Assembly (NCBI GenBank): GCA_036278735.1
Contig: DASUKM010000005.1
Location: 1 to 64,000, forward strand
DNA: 64,000 nucleotides
Direction of reading: 5' to 3'
From: DASUKM01 sp036278735
Lineage (GTDB): Bacteria; Acidobacteriota; Vicinamibacteria; Vicinamibacterales; 2-12-FULL-66-21
How positions within the stretch are numbered: the first letter of the stretch is position 1; each line of letters begins with the position of its first letter. Both the position numbers and the translations under genes were made by a program. The notes beneath the pieces were generated by a model. That model was not told the DNA's origin. It searched no databases and saw only the letters and a program-made list of their open reading frames with translations. This document shows, piece by piece, positions 16,227 through 23,557 of the stretch.

Positions 16227-16982
16227 CTACTTCAGAAAGCTCGCGGCGGTCGCCGGCGTAATACGCGCGCTGCGGACCTGCCCCGAGCCGCCGAGCGCGC
16301 GCCCGGGGCGCCCGTCGATCGAGAACGCGAACGCGCCGGCATTGCCAATCTCGATCACGGCATCCTGCCGCACGACGTGCGTCTCGTGTTCGCCGGGTTG
16401 CATGATCCGCGACACGATCCGCCGGCCGTCAACCGTCAAGGACACCCAGCAGGCCGCGGTCGGATGGAGATCGAGCGTGATTGTCTGACCCGCCGGCGGC
16501 GTCGGCGCGGGTTTCGTGCCTTCCGCCACCGGCCGGGCCGCGGGGGCGGGCGCTGGAGCGATCACCGCGGCCGTGACGCGCGCGCGCTCGTGCCCACGCC
16601 AGGCCGCCACACCCGCCCATGCGGCCGCGACGAGCAGCAGCAGACCCAGGGCCGCGACGCCCAGCTTCAGCAGCACCCCGGCGTGAAGCGGCGGCTCGAA
16701 CGGCATCTCGCGCGTCGCCACCGCGACCATCGGAGCCGGCACCGGTTCGCAGCCGGTCTCTTCGACGAATTCCCGGATCGTCTCGTCCGGATCGAGGCCG
16801 ACCTCGATCGCATACGCGCGCACGAACGCGCGGCTGAAAAGGCCGCCGGGCAGCCGCGTCGTCTCGTTGCGCTCGAGCGCCTCGAGCGACGTGACCGAGA
16901 TCTTGGTGCTGGCGGCAATCTGCCGAAGGGAAAGTCCGCGGCGTTCGCGCGCCTGGCGCAGCTTGCCGCCGAAATCGCTCAT
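16227..16982 (-). CDS. RodZ-like helix-turn-helix membrane protein
   Basis: A 251-residue bitopic protein. Residues 1-70 are an HTH_25 domain of the RodZ type (GGKLRQARERRGLSLRQIAA, TKISVTSLEALERNE, LPGGLFSRAFVRAYAIEVGL). One membrane helix lies at about 102-122, then a Pro/Ala-rich linker and a C-terminal DUF4115-like beta domain (CWVSLTVDGRRIVSRIMQPGE). RodZ ties the MreB cytoskeleton to the cell wall; this short form may also act as a DNA-binding regulator. The ATG at 16982 overlaps the thiE stop as ATGA. The annotated upstream extension would lie inside thiE and is not needed. Confidence 0.85.
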   Translation of the reverse strand: MSDFGGKLRQARERRGLSLRQIAASTKISVTSLEALERNETTRLPGGLFSRAFVRAYAIEVGLDPDETIREFVEETGCEPVPAPMVAVATREMPFEPPLHAGVLLKLGVAALGLLLLVAAAWAGVAAWRGHERARVTAAVIAPAPAPAARPVAEGTKPAPTPPAGQTITLDLHPTAACWVSLTVDGRRIVSRIMQPGEHETHVVRQDAVIEIGNAGAFAFSIDGRPGRALGGSGQVRSARITPATAASFLK

Positions 16983-17665
16983 GTGCCCGCCGTCACTGTA
17001 GACAAGCCCGGCGGGGGTGTCAACGCGGCGCGAAACGCCCGCACGCACGCCTCGAGCGCCGCGGCATCCGGCGCCGTCATGAACGGACCGACGGCCGCGG
17101 CCCCGGCGGCCCCTGCCGCCCGCACGAGCCTGGCATTGCCCGGATGGACGCCGCCGATGGCCAGGATGGGGACCGTGGTGCGCGCCGCCACCGCGGCGAG
17201 CAGGGCGGTGCCGCCAACGGGATGTCCCGCCGGCTTCCCCGCCGACGCGAAGATGGTGCCGACCAGCAGATAATCGCAGCCGCCCGCCCGCGCCACGCCC
17301 TCCGCCTCGTCCGGCGAGTGCACCGAGCGGCCGATCAGAAACGACGGGGGCGCAAGGCGCCGGGCCCGGACGACGGGCAGCGAATCCGCGCGCAGATGGA
17401 CGCCATGCGCGCCAGCCCGGAGCGCGACGTCGAGACGATCGTTCACGAGCACGCGCGCGGCCGTGCCGGCCACGGCAGCCACCGCGTCGCCAGCCACCGC
17501 CGCCAGCTCGCGATCGCCGAGGTCCCGTTCGCGGATTTGAATCAGGTCCACGCCGCTGCGCGCCGCGGCGGACACGCGCGCGATCAAGGCGGGCACCGAG
17601 GGATCCGGTGCACGGCGGCGATCGGTCACCAGCATGAGCACCGGCGACCTCCAGCCGCTCGTCAT
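16979..17665 (-). CDS. thiE: thiamine-phosphate synthase
   Basis: A 228-residue TIM-barrel enzyme that couples HMP-PP and thiazole phosphate to thiamine monophosphate in the cytoplasm. Readable motifs are LMLVTDRR, GVDLIQIRERDLGDREL, RVLVNDRLDVALRAGAHGVH, IGRSVHSPDEA, YLLVGTIFASAGKPAGHPVG and PILAIGGVHPGNA. All fit ThiE or its TenI paralogue; the intact pyrophosphate-binding Gly/Ser region favours ThiE. Start ATG 17665 overlaps the upstream stop by ATGA and the 3' end overlaps the RodZ-like start the same way. No TPP riboswitch is seen, as expected for an internal operon gene. Confidence 0.88.
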   Translation of the reverse strand: MTSGWRSPVLMLVTDRRRAPDPSVPALIARVSAAARSGVDLIQIRERDLGDRELAAVAGDAVAAVAGTAARVLVNDRLDVALRAGAHGVHLRADSLPVVRARRLAPPSFLIGRSVHSPDEAEGVARAGGCDYLLVGTIFASAGKPAGHPVGGTALLAAVAARTTVPILAIGGVHPGNARLVRAAGAAGAAAVGPFMTAPDAAALEACVRAFRAALTPPPGLSTVTAGT

Positions 17666-17934
17666 CGAGGCGCCTGTTCCCCTGGGGGCGCCGGGCGCCG
17701 GCGCGACGAGAGCAGCACGACCAGTTCCACGATCCCCGCCACCGCCGTCACGGCCCCGATCCCCGAGACCGCACCGCGCACGTACGCATTCTGCAGGAAG
17801 GCGCGCAGGGCGGGACGCGCGACGGCATAGACGTTGTGGTCCCACAGGGACGACCACGGCGCGACAATCAGAATCAGGCCGGCCTCGAGGAAGTACGCCG
17901 CGAACAGCACGCGCGTGACGGCCCGGATGATCAT
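17662..17934 (-). CDS. small membrane protein (90 aa)
   Basis: A 90-residue protein with two clear membrane helices (VLFAAYFLEAGLILIVAPW near 8-26 and AVSGIGAVTAVAGIVELVVL near 55-75) and a short Arg/Pro-rich tail. The loop SSLWDHNVYAVARPALRAFL contains WDxN, which I cannot assign to a family. Both ends overlap their neighbours by ATGA (TPR gene and thiE), so it is firmly in the operon. Function unknown. Confidence 0.8.
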   Translation of the reverse strand: MIIRAVTRVLFAAYFLEAGLILIVAPWSSLWDHNVYAVARPALRAFLQNAYVRGAVSGIGAVTAVAGIVELVVLLSSRRRPAPPGEQAPR

Positions 17935-19838
17935 CCTCCGGCCTGGACGCGCGCGAGGCGGTCGACCCGCGCGGCGACGTCCCGATAATCCTCGGCGTCC
18001 GCCTGCAGCTCGAGGAACACGGCCAGCGCGCGCGCGGTCTCCCCCGCGCCTTCGAGCGTCGTGCCGAGATCGTACAGGAGCGAACGCCCCTCCTCGACGC
18101 CGGGCGCCGGCGCCTCGGCCGCACGCTCGAGCCACTCGACGGCATGCGGAATGTCGTTGCGCTGCCGATACAGCCGGCCAAGAATGCCCGCCGCCTCGAA
18201 CCGGTGCCGCGGCGAGCGCGCGGCGGCCGCCAAGGCGGTCACCGCTTCCTCCGTCATGCCCATTTCGAGATAGGTGCGCGCCAGCTTCAGTTGCTGCGCG
18301 GCCTCCTCTGCCCCGGTATGTCGGGACACCTCGGTGCGGAAGTCCTGGAACACTTCGTCGAGATTCTGGCGCGGTGGTGTCGGCGGCGTCGGCATGGTCG
18401 GCGTCCCCTGCAAATCGCCAAGCAGGCGCGTCAAGTCGATCTCGACCGGCCCGGCTGGCTTCTGGTCCGATGGCGGCGGCGGTACGGGCGCCGGCGCCGG
18501 GTGAGTCGGCAACGACGGCGGCGGTTCCTCCGGCTCCACGTTCACGGCCGCAGGCGATGGCACCGGCGGCGCCGGACTCGCCACCGCCTGCATCGACTCG
18601 GCAAAGGGATCGGTCGCCGTGAAGGGGGCCTGCCCGCTCAGCCGTTCGGCGATCAAGGTATCGGGATCGGACACCTTGAGCATCACCAGGGCGCGGCGGA
18701 AGCGATCGATGTGCGCCCGCTCCCAGGGCTCGCGCGCCACGAGGTCCTCCGCGATCACCCGCGCCTCGGCCGCCTGCCCCACCCCGAGGTACGCATCGGC
18801 GAGCTGCGCCTGCGCCTCGTACATCGCGGCCTCGAGGCCGCCGTCCACGCACACTTCGACGAGCTTCAGCAGCGCGGGCACATGGTTCGGCAGGCGGGTG
18901 ACGAGTTCCTGCAGGATCCCCGCGGCGTTGCCATGGTCGCCGGCGGCGATCGACGCGTCGACCGCCGTGTCGATGCAGACGAAGGCCGCGTCGGCGGAGG
19001 TCTCGGCGAGCGTCCACGCGAGTTCCACGACGTTGTGCCGCAGACCCGCGTCGAGCGCGAGCAATTGCGGCAGCAGGTCGCGCGCCTGCTCGAGCGCCCC
19101 GGAGCGCAGCTCGACGTTGATGAGTGCGAGCAGCAGCGCCGGATCGCCGGCGGCGGTCTCGCGATCGAGATACTGCCGCGCGGCGTCGTAGTCGCCGGCC
19201 GCCACGGCGGCCCTGGCCAGCTCGCCGCGGCCGTCCTTGTCGTCGGGATTCAGGCGGACCGCTTCGCGCAGCGCCGCGATCGCCTCGTCCTGCCGCCCCT
19301 TCTCGATCAAATCCGCGTGCAGCTCGCGGTACCGGATCGCGGCCGCGATCCCGTCGCCGTCCTCGGCGAGTACCCGCGCGGCCGCCAGGCGTGCGTCGAT
19401 GTCGGAGAGATCGAGCGAGCCGAGCCGGACCACGATCTCGTGGAGCCCGGCGCGATCGCCACGCGCGCGGCGGCGCTCGGCGACGGCGCCGAAGTGCGTC
19501 TTCGCGTCGGCGAGCAGCCCCTGGCGCGCCGACAGCTCCGCCAGGTTCAGCAGCGCCCCTTCGTCGTCCGGCTTGATCTTGAGGATTTTCTTGTAGATGG
19601 CCGCGGACTTCGGATAGAAGCCCTCGTTCATCAGGTGCTCGGCGATCCGGCCGTAGAAGCCGGCCGCCTTGTCGGCCTGTCCGGCGCGCGCGTACAGATC
19701 GCCCAGGGTATTGGTCGTCGTCCAGTCGCGCGGCTGGTCGTCGACGACCCGCGCGTACTCGGCGATGGCGGCCTCGAGCCGCCCCTGGCGGAGCAGCTTT
19801 TCCGCCTTTTTCAGCGTGTCTTCACGATCGAAGGCCAA
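17931..19838 (-). CDS. tetratricopeptide repeat protein
   Basis: A 635-residue soluble TPR protein. Classical repeats start at once (KKAEKLLRQGRLEAAIAEYA, NTLGDLYARAGQADKAAGFY, AAIYKKILKIKPDDEGALLN) and run to about residue 400. A Pro-rich linker with PFTATDPF and many PPP runs covers about 400-480. A second TPR block follows to the end (QQLKLARTYLEMGMTEEAV, GILGRLYRQRNDIPHAVEWL). No signal peptide. It resembles the long TPR proteins found in Myxococcota and Acidobacteriota gliding or secretion loci. Here it sits between rnhB and a small membrane protein in a housekeeping operon. Probably a scaffold; partner unknown. Confidence 0.85.
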   Translation of the reverse strand: MAFDREDTLKKAEKLLRQGRLEAAIAEYARVVDDQPRDWTTTNTLGDLYARAGQADKAAGFYGRIAEHLMNEGFYPKSAAIYKKILKIKPDDEGALLNLAELSARQGLLADAKTHFGAVAERRRARGDRAGLHEIVVRLGSLDLSDIDARLAAARVLAEDGDGIAAAIRYRELHADLIEKGRQDEAIAALREAVRLNPDDKDGRGELARAAVAAGDYDAARQYLDRETAAGDPALLLALINVELRSGALEQARDLLPQLLALDAGLRHNVVELAWTLAETSADAAFVCIDTAVDASIAAGDHGNAAGILQELVTRLPNHVPALLKLVEVCVDGGLEAAMYEAQAQLADAYLGVGQAAEARVIAEDLVAREPWERAHIDRFRRALVMLKVSDPDTLIAERLSGQAPFTATDPFAESMQAVASPAPPVPSPAAVNVEPEEPPPSLPTHPAPAPVPPPPSDQKPAGPVEIDLTRLLGDLQGTPTMPTPPTPPRQNLDEVFQDFRTEVSRHTGAEEAAQQLKLARTYLEMGMTEEAVTALAAAARSPRHRFEAAGILGRLYRQRNDIPHAVEWLERAAEAPAPGVEEGRSLLYDLGTTLEGAGETARALAVFLELQADAEDYRDVAARVDRLARVQAGG

Positions 19839-19882
19839 CAGGGTTCTCCACGGGCCGGCGGTCCGCCGGGGAGCGGCGTGGG

Positions 19883-20506
19883 TCAGTCCATCCTATCAAA
19901 CAGCGATGGCGGCCGGAACGAGCGCCGGTGCACCGCGGAGTACCCGTGCCGCGCCACCGCGTCCAGATGGTCGCGCGTCGCGTACCCCTTGTGACGGTCG
20001 AAGCCGTAGCGGGGATCGGCGGCGTGGAGTTCCGCCATGAGCCGATCGCGCGTGACTTTGGCGACGATCGACGCCGCGGCAATCGCCGTACAGCGCGCGT
20101 CGCCGTGGACGACGCCCCGCTGGGCCATGGGCAGATCGGGGATCCGGAACGCATCGACCAGCACCATGTCGGGCAGCGGCACGAGCGAGAGCACCGCCTG
20201 CTGCATGGCGCGGAGCGAGGCCTGATGGATGTTCAGGCGATCGATCTCCGCCGGCTCGACGCGCATGGCGGACCAGGCCACCGCCGTGCGCGTGATCCGC
20301 GCGTAGAGGTGCTCCCGCTCGCGCGCCGTCACGGTTTTCGAATCGCACACCCGCGGGATGTAACGGTCCTCGTCGAGCACCACCGCGGCGGCCACGACCG
20401 GCCCGGCCAGGCACCCGCGGCCGACCTCGTCGACCCCGGCGACGTACAGGAACCCCATGCGCCGCAGCGCATTCTCGAGGGTCCGATACGCCCGGACTTT
20501 GACCAT
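19883..20506 (-). CDS. rnhB: ribonuclease HII
   Basis: A 207-residue RNase that cuts the RNA strand in RNA:DNA hybrids and removes single ribonucleotides from DNA. The acidic active-site set is present: Asp and Glu in VAGVDEVGRGCLAGPVVAAA, an Asp in MVLVDAFRIP and the C-terminal ASIVAKVTRDRLM region with its Asp. CDSKTVTAREREHLY is the typical SK(K/T)L-type loop. The C-terminus HKGYATRDHLDAV...HRRSF is also diagnostic. Directly after rplS, as in many bacterial genomes. Confidence 0.95.
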   Translation of the reverse strand: MVKVRAYRTLENALRRMGFLYVAGVDEVGRGCLAGPVVAAAVVLDEDRYIPRVCDSKTVTAREREHLYARITRTAVAWSAMRVEPAEIDRLNIHQASLRAMQQAVLSLVPLPDMVLVDAFRIPDLPMAQRGVVHGDARCTAIAAASIVAKVTRDRLMAELHAADPRYGFDRHKGYATRDHLDAVARHGYSAVHRRSFRPPSLFDRMD

Positions 20507-20516
20507 GATCCGGCCG

Positions 20517-20855
20517 CTACTTCGCTTCCTTCATCCGCGCCGCCTTGCCCTTCAGGCCGCGCAGGAAGTAGAGCTTCGCGCGCCGGACGCGCGCCGTGCG
20601 CAGCACCTCGATCTTGTCGATGCTCGGCGAGTGCAGCGGAAAGATGCGCTCCACGCCCTGGCCGAACGACACCTTGCGCACCGTAAAGGTCGCCCGCGCG
20701 CCGCCGCGGTGCTGGCCGATGATGATGCCCTCGAAGACCTGGATGCGCTCCTTGTCTCCTTCGCGCACTTTCACGTGCACCCGCACGGTGTCCCCCGGCT
20801 TGATCGCCGGGCGCTCGGTCAGTTGGCCGCGCTCGACGGTCTCAACGGCAGTCAT
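20517..20855 (-). CDS. rplS: 50S ribosomal protein L19
   Basis: A 112-residue ribosomal protein at the 30S-50S interface. PAIKPGDTVRVHVKVREGDK, IQVFEGIIIGQHRGG, FTVRKVSFGQGVERIFPLHS and RVRRAKLYFLRGLKGKAARM are L19 hallmarks. I chose the ATG at 20855 because AGGGAG lies six bases upstream; the ATG two codons earlier (20861) has no room for the site. The 367-bp leader before it is not coding and holds a 178-bp tandem duplication. Confidence 0.95.
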   Translation of the reverse strand: MTAVETVERGQLTERPAIKPGDTVRVHVKVREGDKERIQVFEGIIIGQHRGGARATFTVRKVSFGQGVERIFPLHSPSIDKIEVLRTARVRRAKLYFLRGLKGKAARMKEAK

Positions 20856-20880
20856 GATCATCTCCCTGTTTAACCGGGGG

Positions 20881-21236
20881 ACTCGGCGTCCCCCGGACCC
20901 CCTCACGCCGTCTCTCGCGCCGCTGTCTTCCTCAGCCGGGGGGCTTCGCCCCGCCGGCCCCCCTTCACGCTCACTCGCGGCCCGCTCCGCCGGGCCGCTC
21001 CGTTCGCGTGGCTCGCTCGCGCGGCTCACTCGCGATACGTCTGTCACTCCGGGACTGGACTCGGCGTCCCCCGGGACTCCCTCACGCCGTCTCTCGCGCC
21101 GCTGTCTTCCTCAGCCGGGGGGCTTCGCCCCGCCGGCCCCCCTTCACGCTCACTCGCGGCCCGCTCCGCCGGGCCGCTCCGTTCGCGTGGCTCGCTCGCG
21201 CGGCTCGCTCGCGATACGTCTGTCACTCCGGGACTT
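20881..21236. repeat. tandem duplication, 2 x 178 bp, trmD-rplS junction
   Basis: Unit one (20881-21058) and unit two (21059-21236) are nearly identical, differing at a handful of positions. Each unit ends (coordinate-wise) with TCACTCCGGGAC, which in unit two is the last codons and stop of trmD. So the duplicated segment includes the trmD 3' end plus the intergenic palindromic element (CGCTCGCGCGGCTC..., CCGGGGGGCTTCGCCCCG). The gap 20856-21222 contains nothing else. Confidence 0.85.
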
Positions 21237-21990
21237 GCTTCAGCAACTCCTCGAGAATCGCCTCGTCGGCCGGATCCAAGCCCGCTCGGCGGGCGCTCTC
21301 GATCAGGTCGGGCCGGCGCGCCAGCGTGCGTTCCAGTGCCTGGCGCCGGCGCCACCGATCGATTTCGCCGTGGTTGCCCGACAGCAGCACCGCCGGCACC
21401 TCGTACTCGCGGAACGCCGCCGGCCGCGTGTACTGCGGAAAATCGAGCAGGCCGCGCGCGAACGTATCGCCGGCCACCGACTGCTCGTCACCCACGACGC
21501 CGGGCACGAGGCGCGCCACCGCATCGACGATCACGAGCGCCGGCAATTCGCCGCCCGACAGGACGTAGTCGCCGATCGAAATTTCCTCGGTCGCCGCATG
21601 CCGGCGTACGCGCTCGTCCACTCCTTCGTACCGCCCGCACAGGATCACGAGATGCTCGTGACGCCTGAGCCGATCCGCCACCCGGTGCGTCAACGGCTCG
21701 CCGTCGGGAGACGTCAGGACCACCGGGTGCTCGCATCCGCGATCGCCCGCGCCCGCGCACGCCTGCCGAATCGACTCTACCGCGGCAAACAGCGGCTCCG
21801 GCTTCAGCACCATCCCGGGTCCGCCGCCAAACGGCACGTCGTCGACGACGTGGTGCCGGTCGGTGGTGAACGCCCGCAGATCGTGTACCCGGACGTTCAG
21901 GCGCCCGGCCGCAATGGCCCGCCCGACGATCCCTTCCGCGAGCGGCGCCTCGACCATCTTCGGAAAGATGGTGACGATGTCGATCTTCAG
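21223..21990 (-). CDS. trmD: tRNA (guanine-37-N1)-methyltransferase, CTG start
   Basis: TrmD methylates G37 in tRNAs and prevents +1 frameshifting. The 255-residue product contains the SPOUT-knot motif GDYVLSGGELPALVIVDAVAR, plus FGGGPGMVLKPEPLF, SPDGEPLTH and LCGRYEGVDERV. The family N-terminus MKIDIVTIFPKM falls exactly on CTG-AAG-ATC at 21990-21982. The only conventional in-frame start is an ATG at 22104 inside the 126-bp repeat. It would add 38 residues (MKGPRERAEASEPRERSGDR and more) of repeat-encoded, Arg-rich sequence not found in the family, and it lacks a ribosome site. I therefore favour CTG initiation, but the 22104 start cannot be excluded. A hairpin (GGGGC-TTT-GCCCC) lies immediately upstream of the CTG. 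Confidence 0.88.
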   Translation of the reverse strand: MKIDIVTIFPKMVEAPLAEGIVGRAIAAGRLNVRVHDLRAFTTDRHHVVDDVPFGGGPGMVLKPEPLFAAVESIRQACAGAGDRGCEHPVVLTSPDGEPLTHRVADRLRRHEHLVILCGRYEGVDERVRRHAATEEISIGDYVLSGGELPALVIVDAVARLVPGVVGDEQSVAGDTFARGLLDFPQYTRPAAFREYEVPAVLLSGNHGEIDRWRRRQALERTLARRPDLIESARRAGLDPADEAILEELLKQVPE

Positions 21991-22022
21991 GGCGGGGGGC
22001 TTTGCCCCGCCGCACCCCCCTG

Positions 22023-22520
22023 CACGCTCGCTCGCGGGGACCCCACGATCCCCGCTCCGCTCGCGTGGCTCACTCGCCTCCGCTCGTTCGCGTGGACCCT
22101 TCATTCAAGTCGATCGGCCCTTCCGGCGGATCCTCTCGTCCCCCGCTACACGCTCGCTCGCGGGGACCCCACGATCCCCGCTCCGCTCGCGTGGCTCACT
22201 CGCCTCCGCTCGTTCGCGTGGACCCTTCATTCAAGTCGATCGGCCCTTCCGGCGGATCCTCTCGTCCCCCGCTGCCCGCTCGCTCGCACGGACCCCACGA
22301 TCCCCGCTCCGCTCGCGTGGCTCACTCGCCTCCGCTCGTTCGCGTGGACCCTTCATTCAAGTCGATCGGCCCTTCCGGCGGATCCCCTCGTCCCCCGCTA
22401 CACGCTCGCTCGCACGGACCCCACGATCCCCGCTCCGCTCGCGTGGCTCACTCGCCTCCGCTCGTTCGCGTGGACCCTTCATTCAAGTCGATCAGCCCTT
22501 CCGGCGGATCCACGACGATC
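22023..22520. repeat. 126-bp tandem repeat, 4 copies, rimM-trmD junction
   Basis: The phrase CGCTCGCTCG recurs at 22025, 22151, 22277 and 22403, a constant 126-bp period. Each unit carries the complement of GACTTGAATGAAGGGTCC...GAGTGA, the last codons and stop of rimM. The copy at 22448-22510 is the real rimM 3' end (with CTGATC); the other three read CCGATC. Each copy also contains an ATG that opens a frame toward trmD. Variation between copies is confined to a few bases. The 343 bp between rimM and the trmD-proximal ATG hold no gene. Confidence 0.9.
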
Positions 22521-22999
22521 CGGCGCCCCGGCGGATCGACGTCGACGCAGATGGGCTCGACGAGCGGGATCAACAGCTCGCCGCGCCCCTGGCCGGCCAC
22601 CACCAGACAACTGCGCGCCATCGGCCCTTCCACTCGCGCAACGCGCCCAAGCGATTCTCCCTGCACGGTGACGACGTCGCAGCCGACCAGGTCGTGGCGA
22701 TAGAAGGTCGCCGGCGGCAACGGCCCCAGCTCCGCCTCCGGCAGCTTCAACTCCGCGCCCGCGAGCGCTTCGGCGGCCGTCATCGTCGTGATGCCCGCGA
22801 AGGCGACGACCGGCCGTCCCTGATGAAAGCGCACCGCCTCGATTCGCCGCGGGTCGCAGGCGTCCACCGTGCACACCTGCATCACCGCGCCCTGCCGGAA
22901 TCGCGCTTCGGCGAAATCGGTCTCGAGGTTCACGATCACCTCGCCGCGATTGCCGTGTGCGCGTGCCACGCGGCCGACGAGGATCAGGCCGGTCGTCAG
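22448..22999 (-). CDS. rimM: ribosome maturation factor RimM, CTG start
   Basis: A 183-residue 30S assembly factor that binds S19 near the 16S rRNA head. The N-terminal domain has LILVGRVARAHGNRGEVIVN and LETDF; the PRC-barrel domain has FYRHDLVGCDVVTVQGE, SLGRVARV and LLIPLVEPICVDVD. The homology-expected start (TTGLILVGRVARAHG) lies ten codons before the first conventional start (GTG 22969). The codon there is CTG (22997-22999), overlapping the khpA stop as CTGA, just as other genes in this operon overlap by ATGA or GTGA. CTG is thus the likely start. Its C-terminal tail (DLNEGSTRTSGGE) belongs to the 126-bp repeat. Confidence 0.9.
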   Translation of the reverse strand: MTTGLILVGRVARAHGNRGEVIVNLETDFAEARFRQGAVMQVCTVDACDPRRIEAVRFHQGRPVVAFAGITTMTAAEALAGAELKLPEAELGPLPPATFYRHDLVGCDVVTVQGESLGRVARVEGPMARSCLVVAGQGRGELLIPLVEPICVDVDPPGRRIVVDPPEGLIDLNEGSTRTSGGE

Positions 23000-23247
23000 C
23001 GCCGCTCCTCGTCCCGGAACTCCACGGTCGCCTTCTGCCCTTCGAGATCGGCTGCCGCGGCGGCCAGCGTGCGCAGCGCGGCGGCGGTCCGTCCCTGACG
23101 CCCAATCACGCGCCCGAGGTCGCCGTCCGCCATGAACAGCTCGACGAGCGTCTGCCCGCGATGCTCCCGCTCGACCACGCGCACGGCGTCGGGGCGATCC
23201 GCCAGCGCCCTGGCGACGACTTCGACGACGCGCCCCGCGCGGCTCAC
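22996..23247 (-). CDS. khpA: KH-domain RNA-binding protein KhpA
   Basis: An 83-residue single-KH-domain protein with the GxxG RNA-contact loop in DLGRVIGRQGRTAAALRTLA. RGQTLVELFMADGD precedes it. KhpA (YlqC) works with KhpB in RNA binding and cell-length control, and is classically placed between rpsP and rimM, as here. The GTG start overlaps rpsP by GTGA (23244-23247). Confidence 0.92.
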   Translation of the reverse strand: MSRAGRVVEVVARALADRPDAVRVVEREHRGQTLVELFMADGDLGRVIGRQGRTAAALRTLAAAAADLEGQKATVEFRDEERR

Positions 23248-23513
23248 GACGCGGCGGGCGGCTCGACCGCCGCCGGCGCCGGCGGCATGCGATCCACCAG
23301 CGTCCGCACCGTATCGGACGGGCGCGCGCCCTGCTGCAGCCAGTGGTCGAACCGCAGCCGGTCCACGCGCAGCGTTTCCGGCGACGTCCGCGGATTGTAG
23401 TGGCCGAGCACTTCGACGAAGCTGCTGTCGCGTGCCGTCCGCGCGTCGATCACGACCACGCGGAAGAAGGGGCGCTTCTTGGATCCTGCCCGTCTGAGTC
23501 GGATTGCTAACAT
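23244..23513 (-). CDS. rpsP: 30S ribosomal protein S16
   Basis: An 89-residue primary-assembly ribosomal protein. MLAIRLRRAGSKKRPFFRVV, VIDARTARDSSFVEVLGHYN and LRVDRLRFDHWLQQGARPSD match S16 throughout. The C-terminal tail is short and Pro/Ala-rich. It starts 44 bp after the ffh stop and opens the rpsP-khpA-rimM-trmD-rplS core. Confidence 0.96.
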   Translation of the reverse strand: MLAIRLRRAGSKKRPFFRVVVIDARTARDSSFVEVLGHYNPRTSPETLRVDRLRFDHWLQQGARPSDTVRTLVDRMPPAPAAVEPPAAS

Positions 23514-23557
23514 TGGTGTCCTTCGTGTTGCCAGGTCGCCGGGTCTAAAGACCCGGC

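Noticed and set aside
22105..22447. Small genes MKGPRERAEASEP... within the 126-bp repeats
   Set aside because: Each ATG opens only a repeat-encoded, low-complexity frame with no ribosome site; treated as repeat structure.
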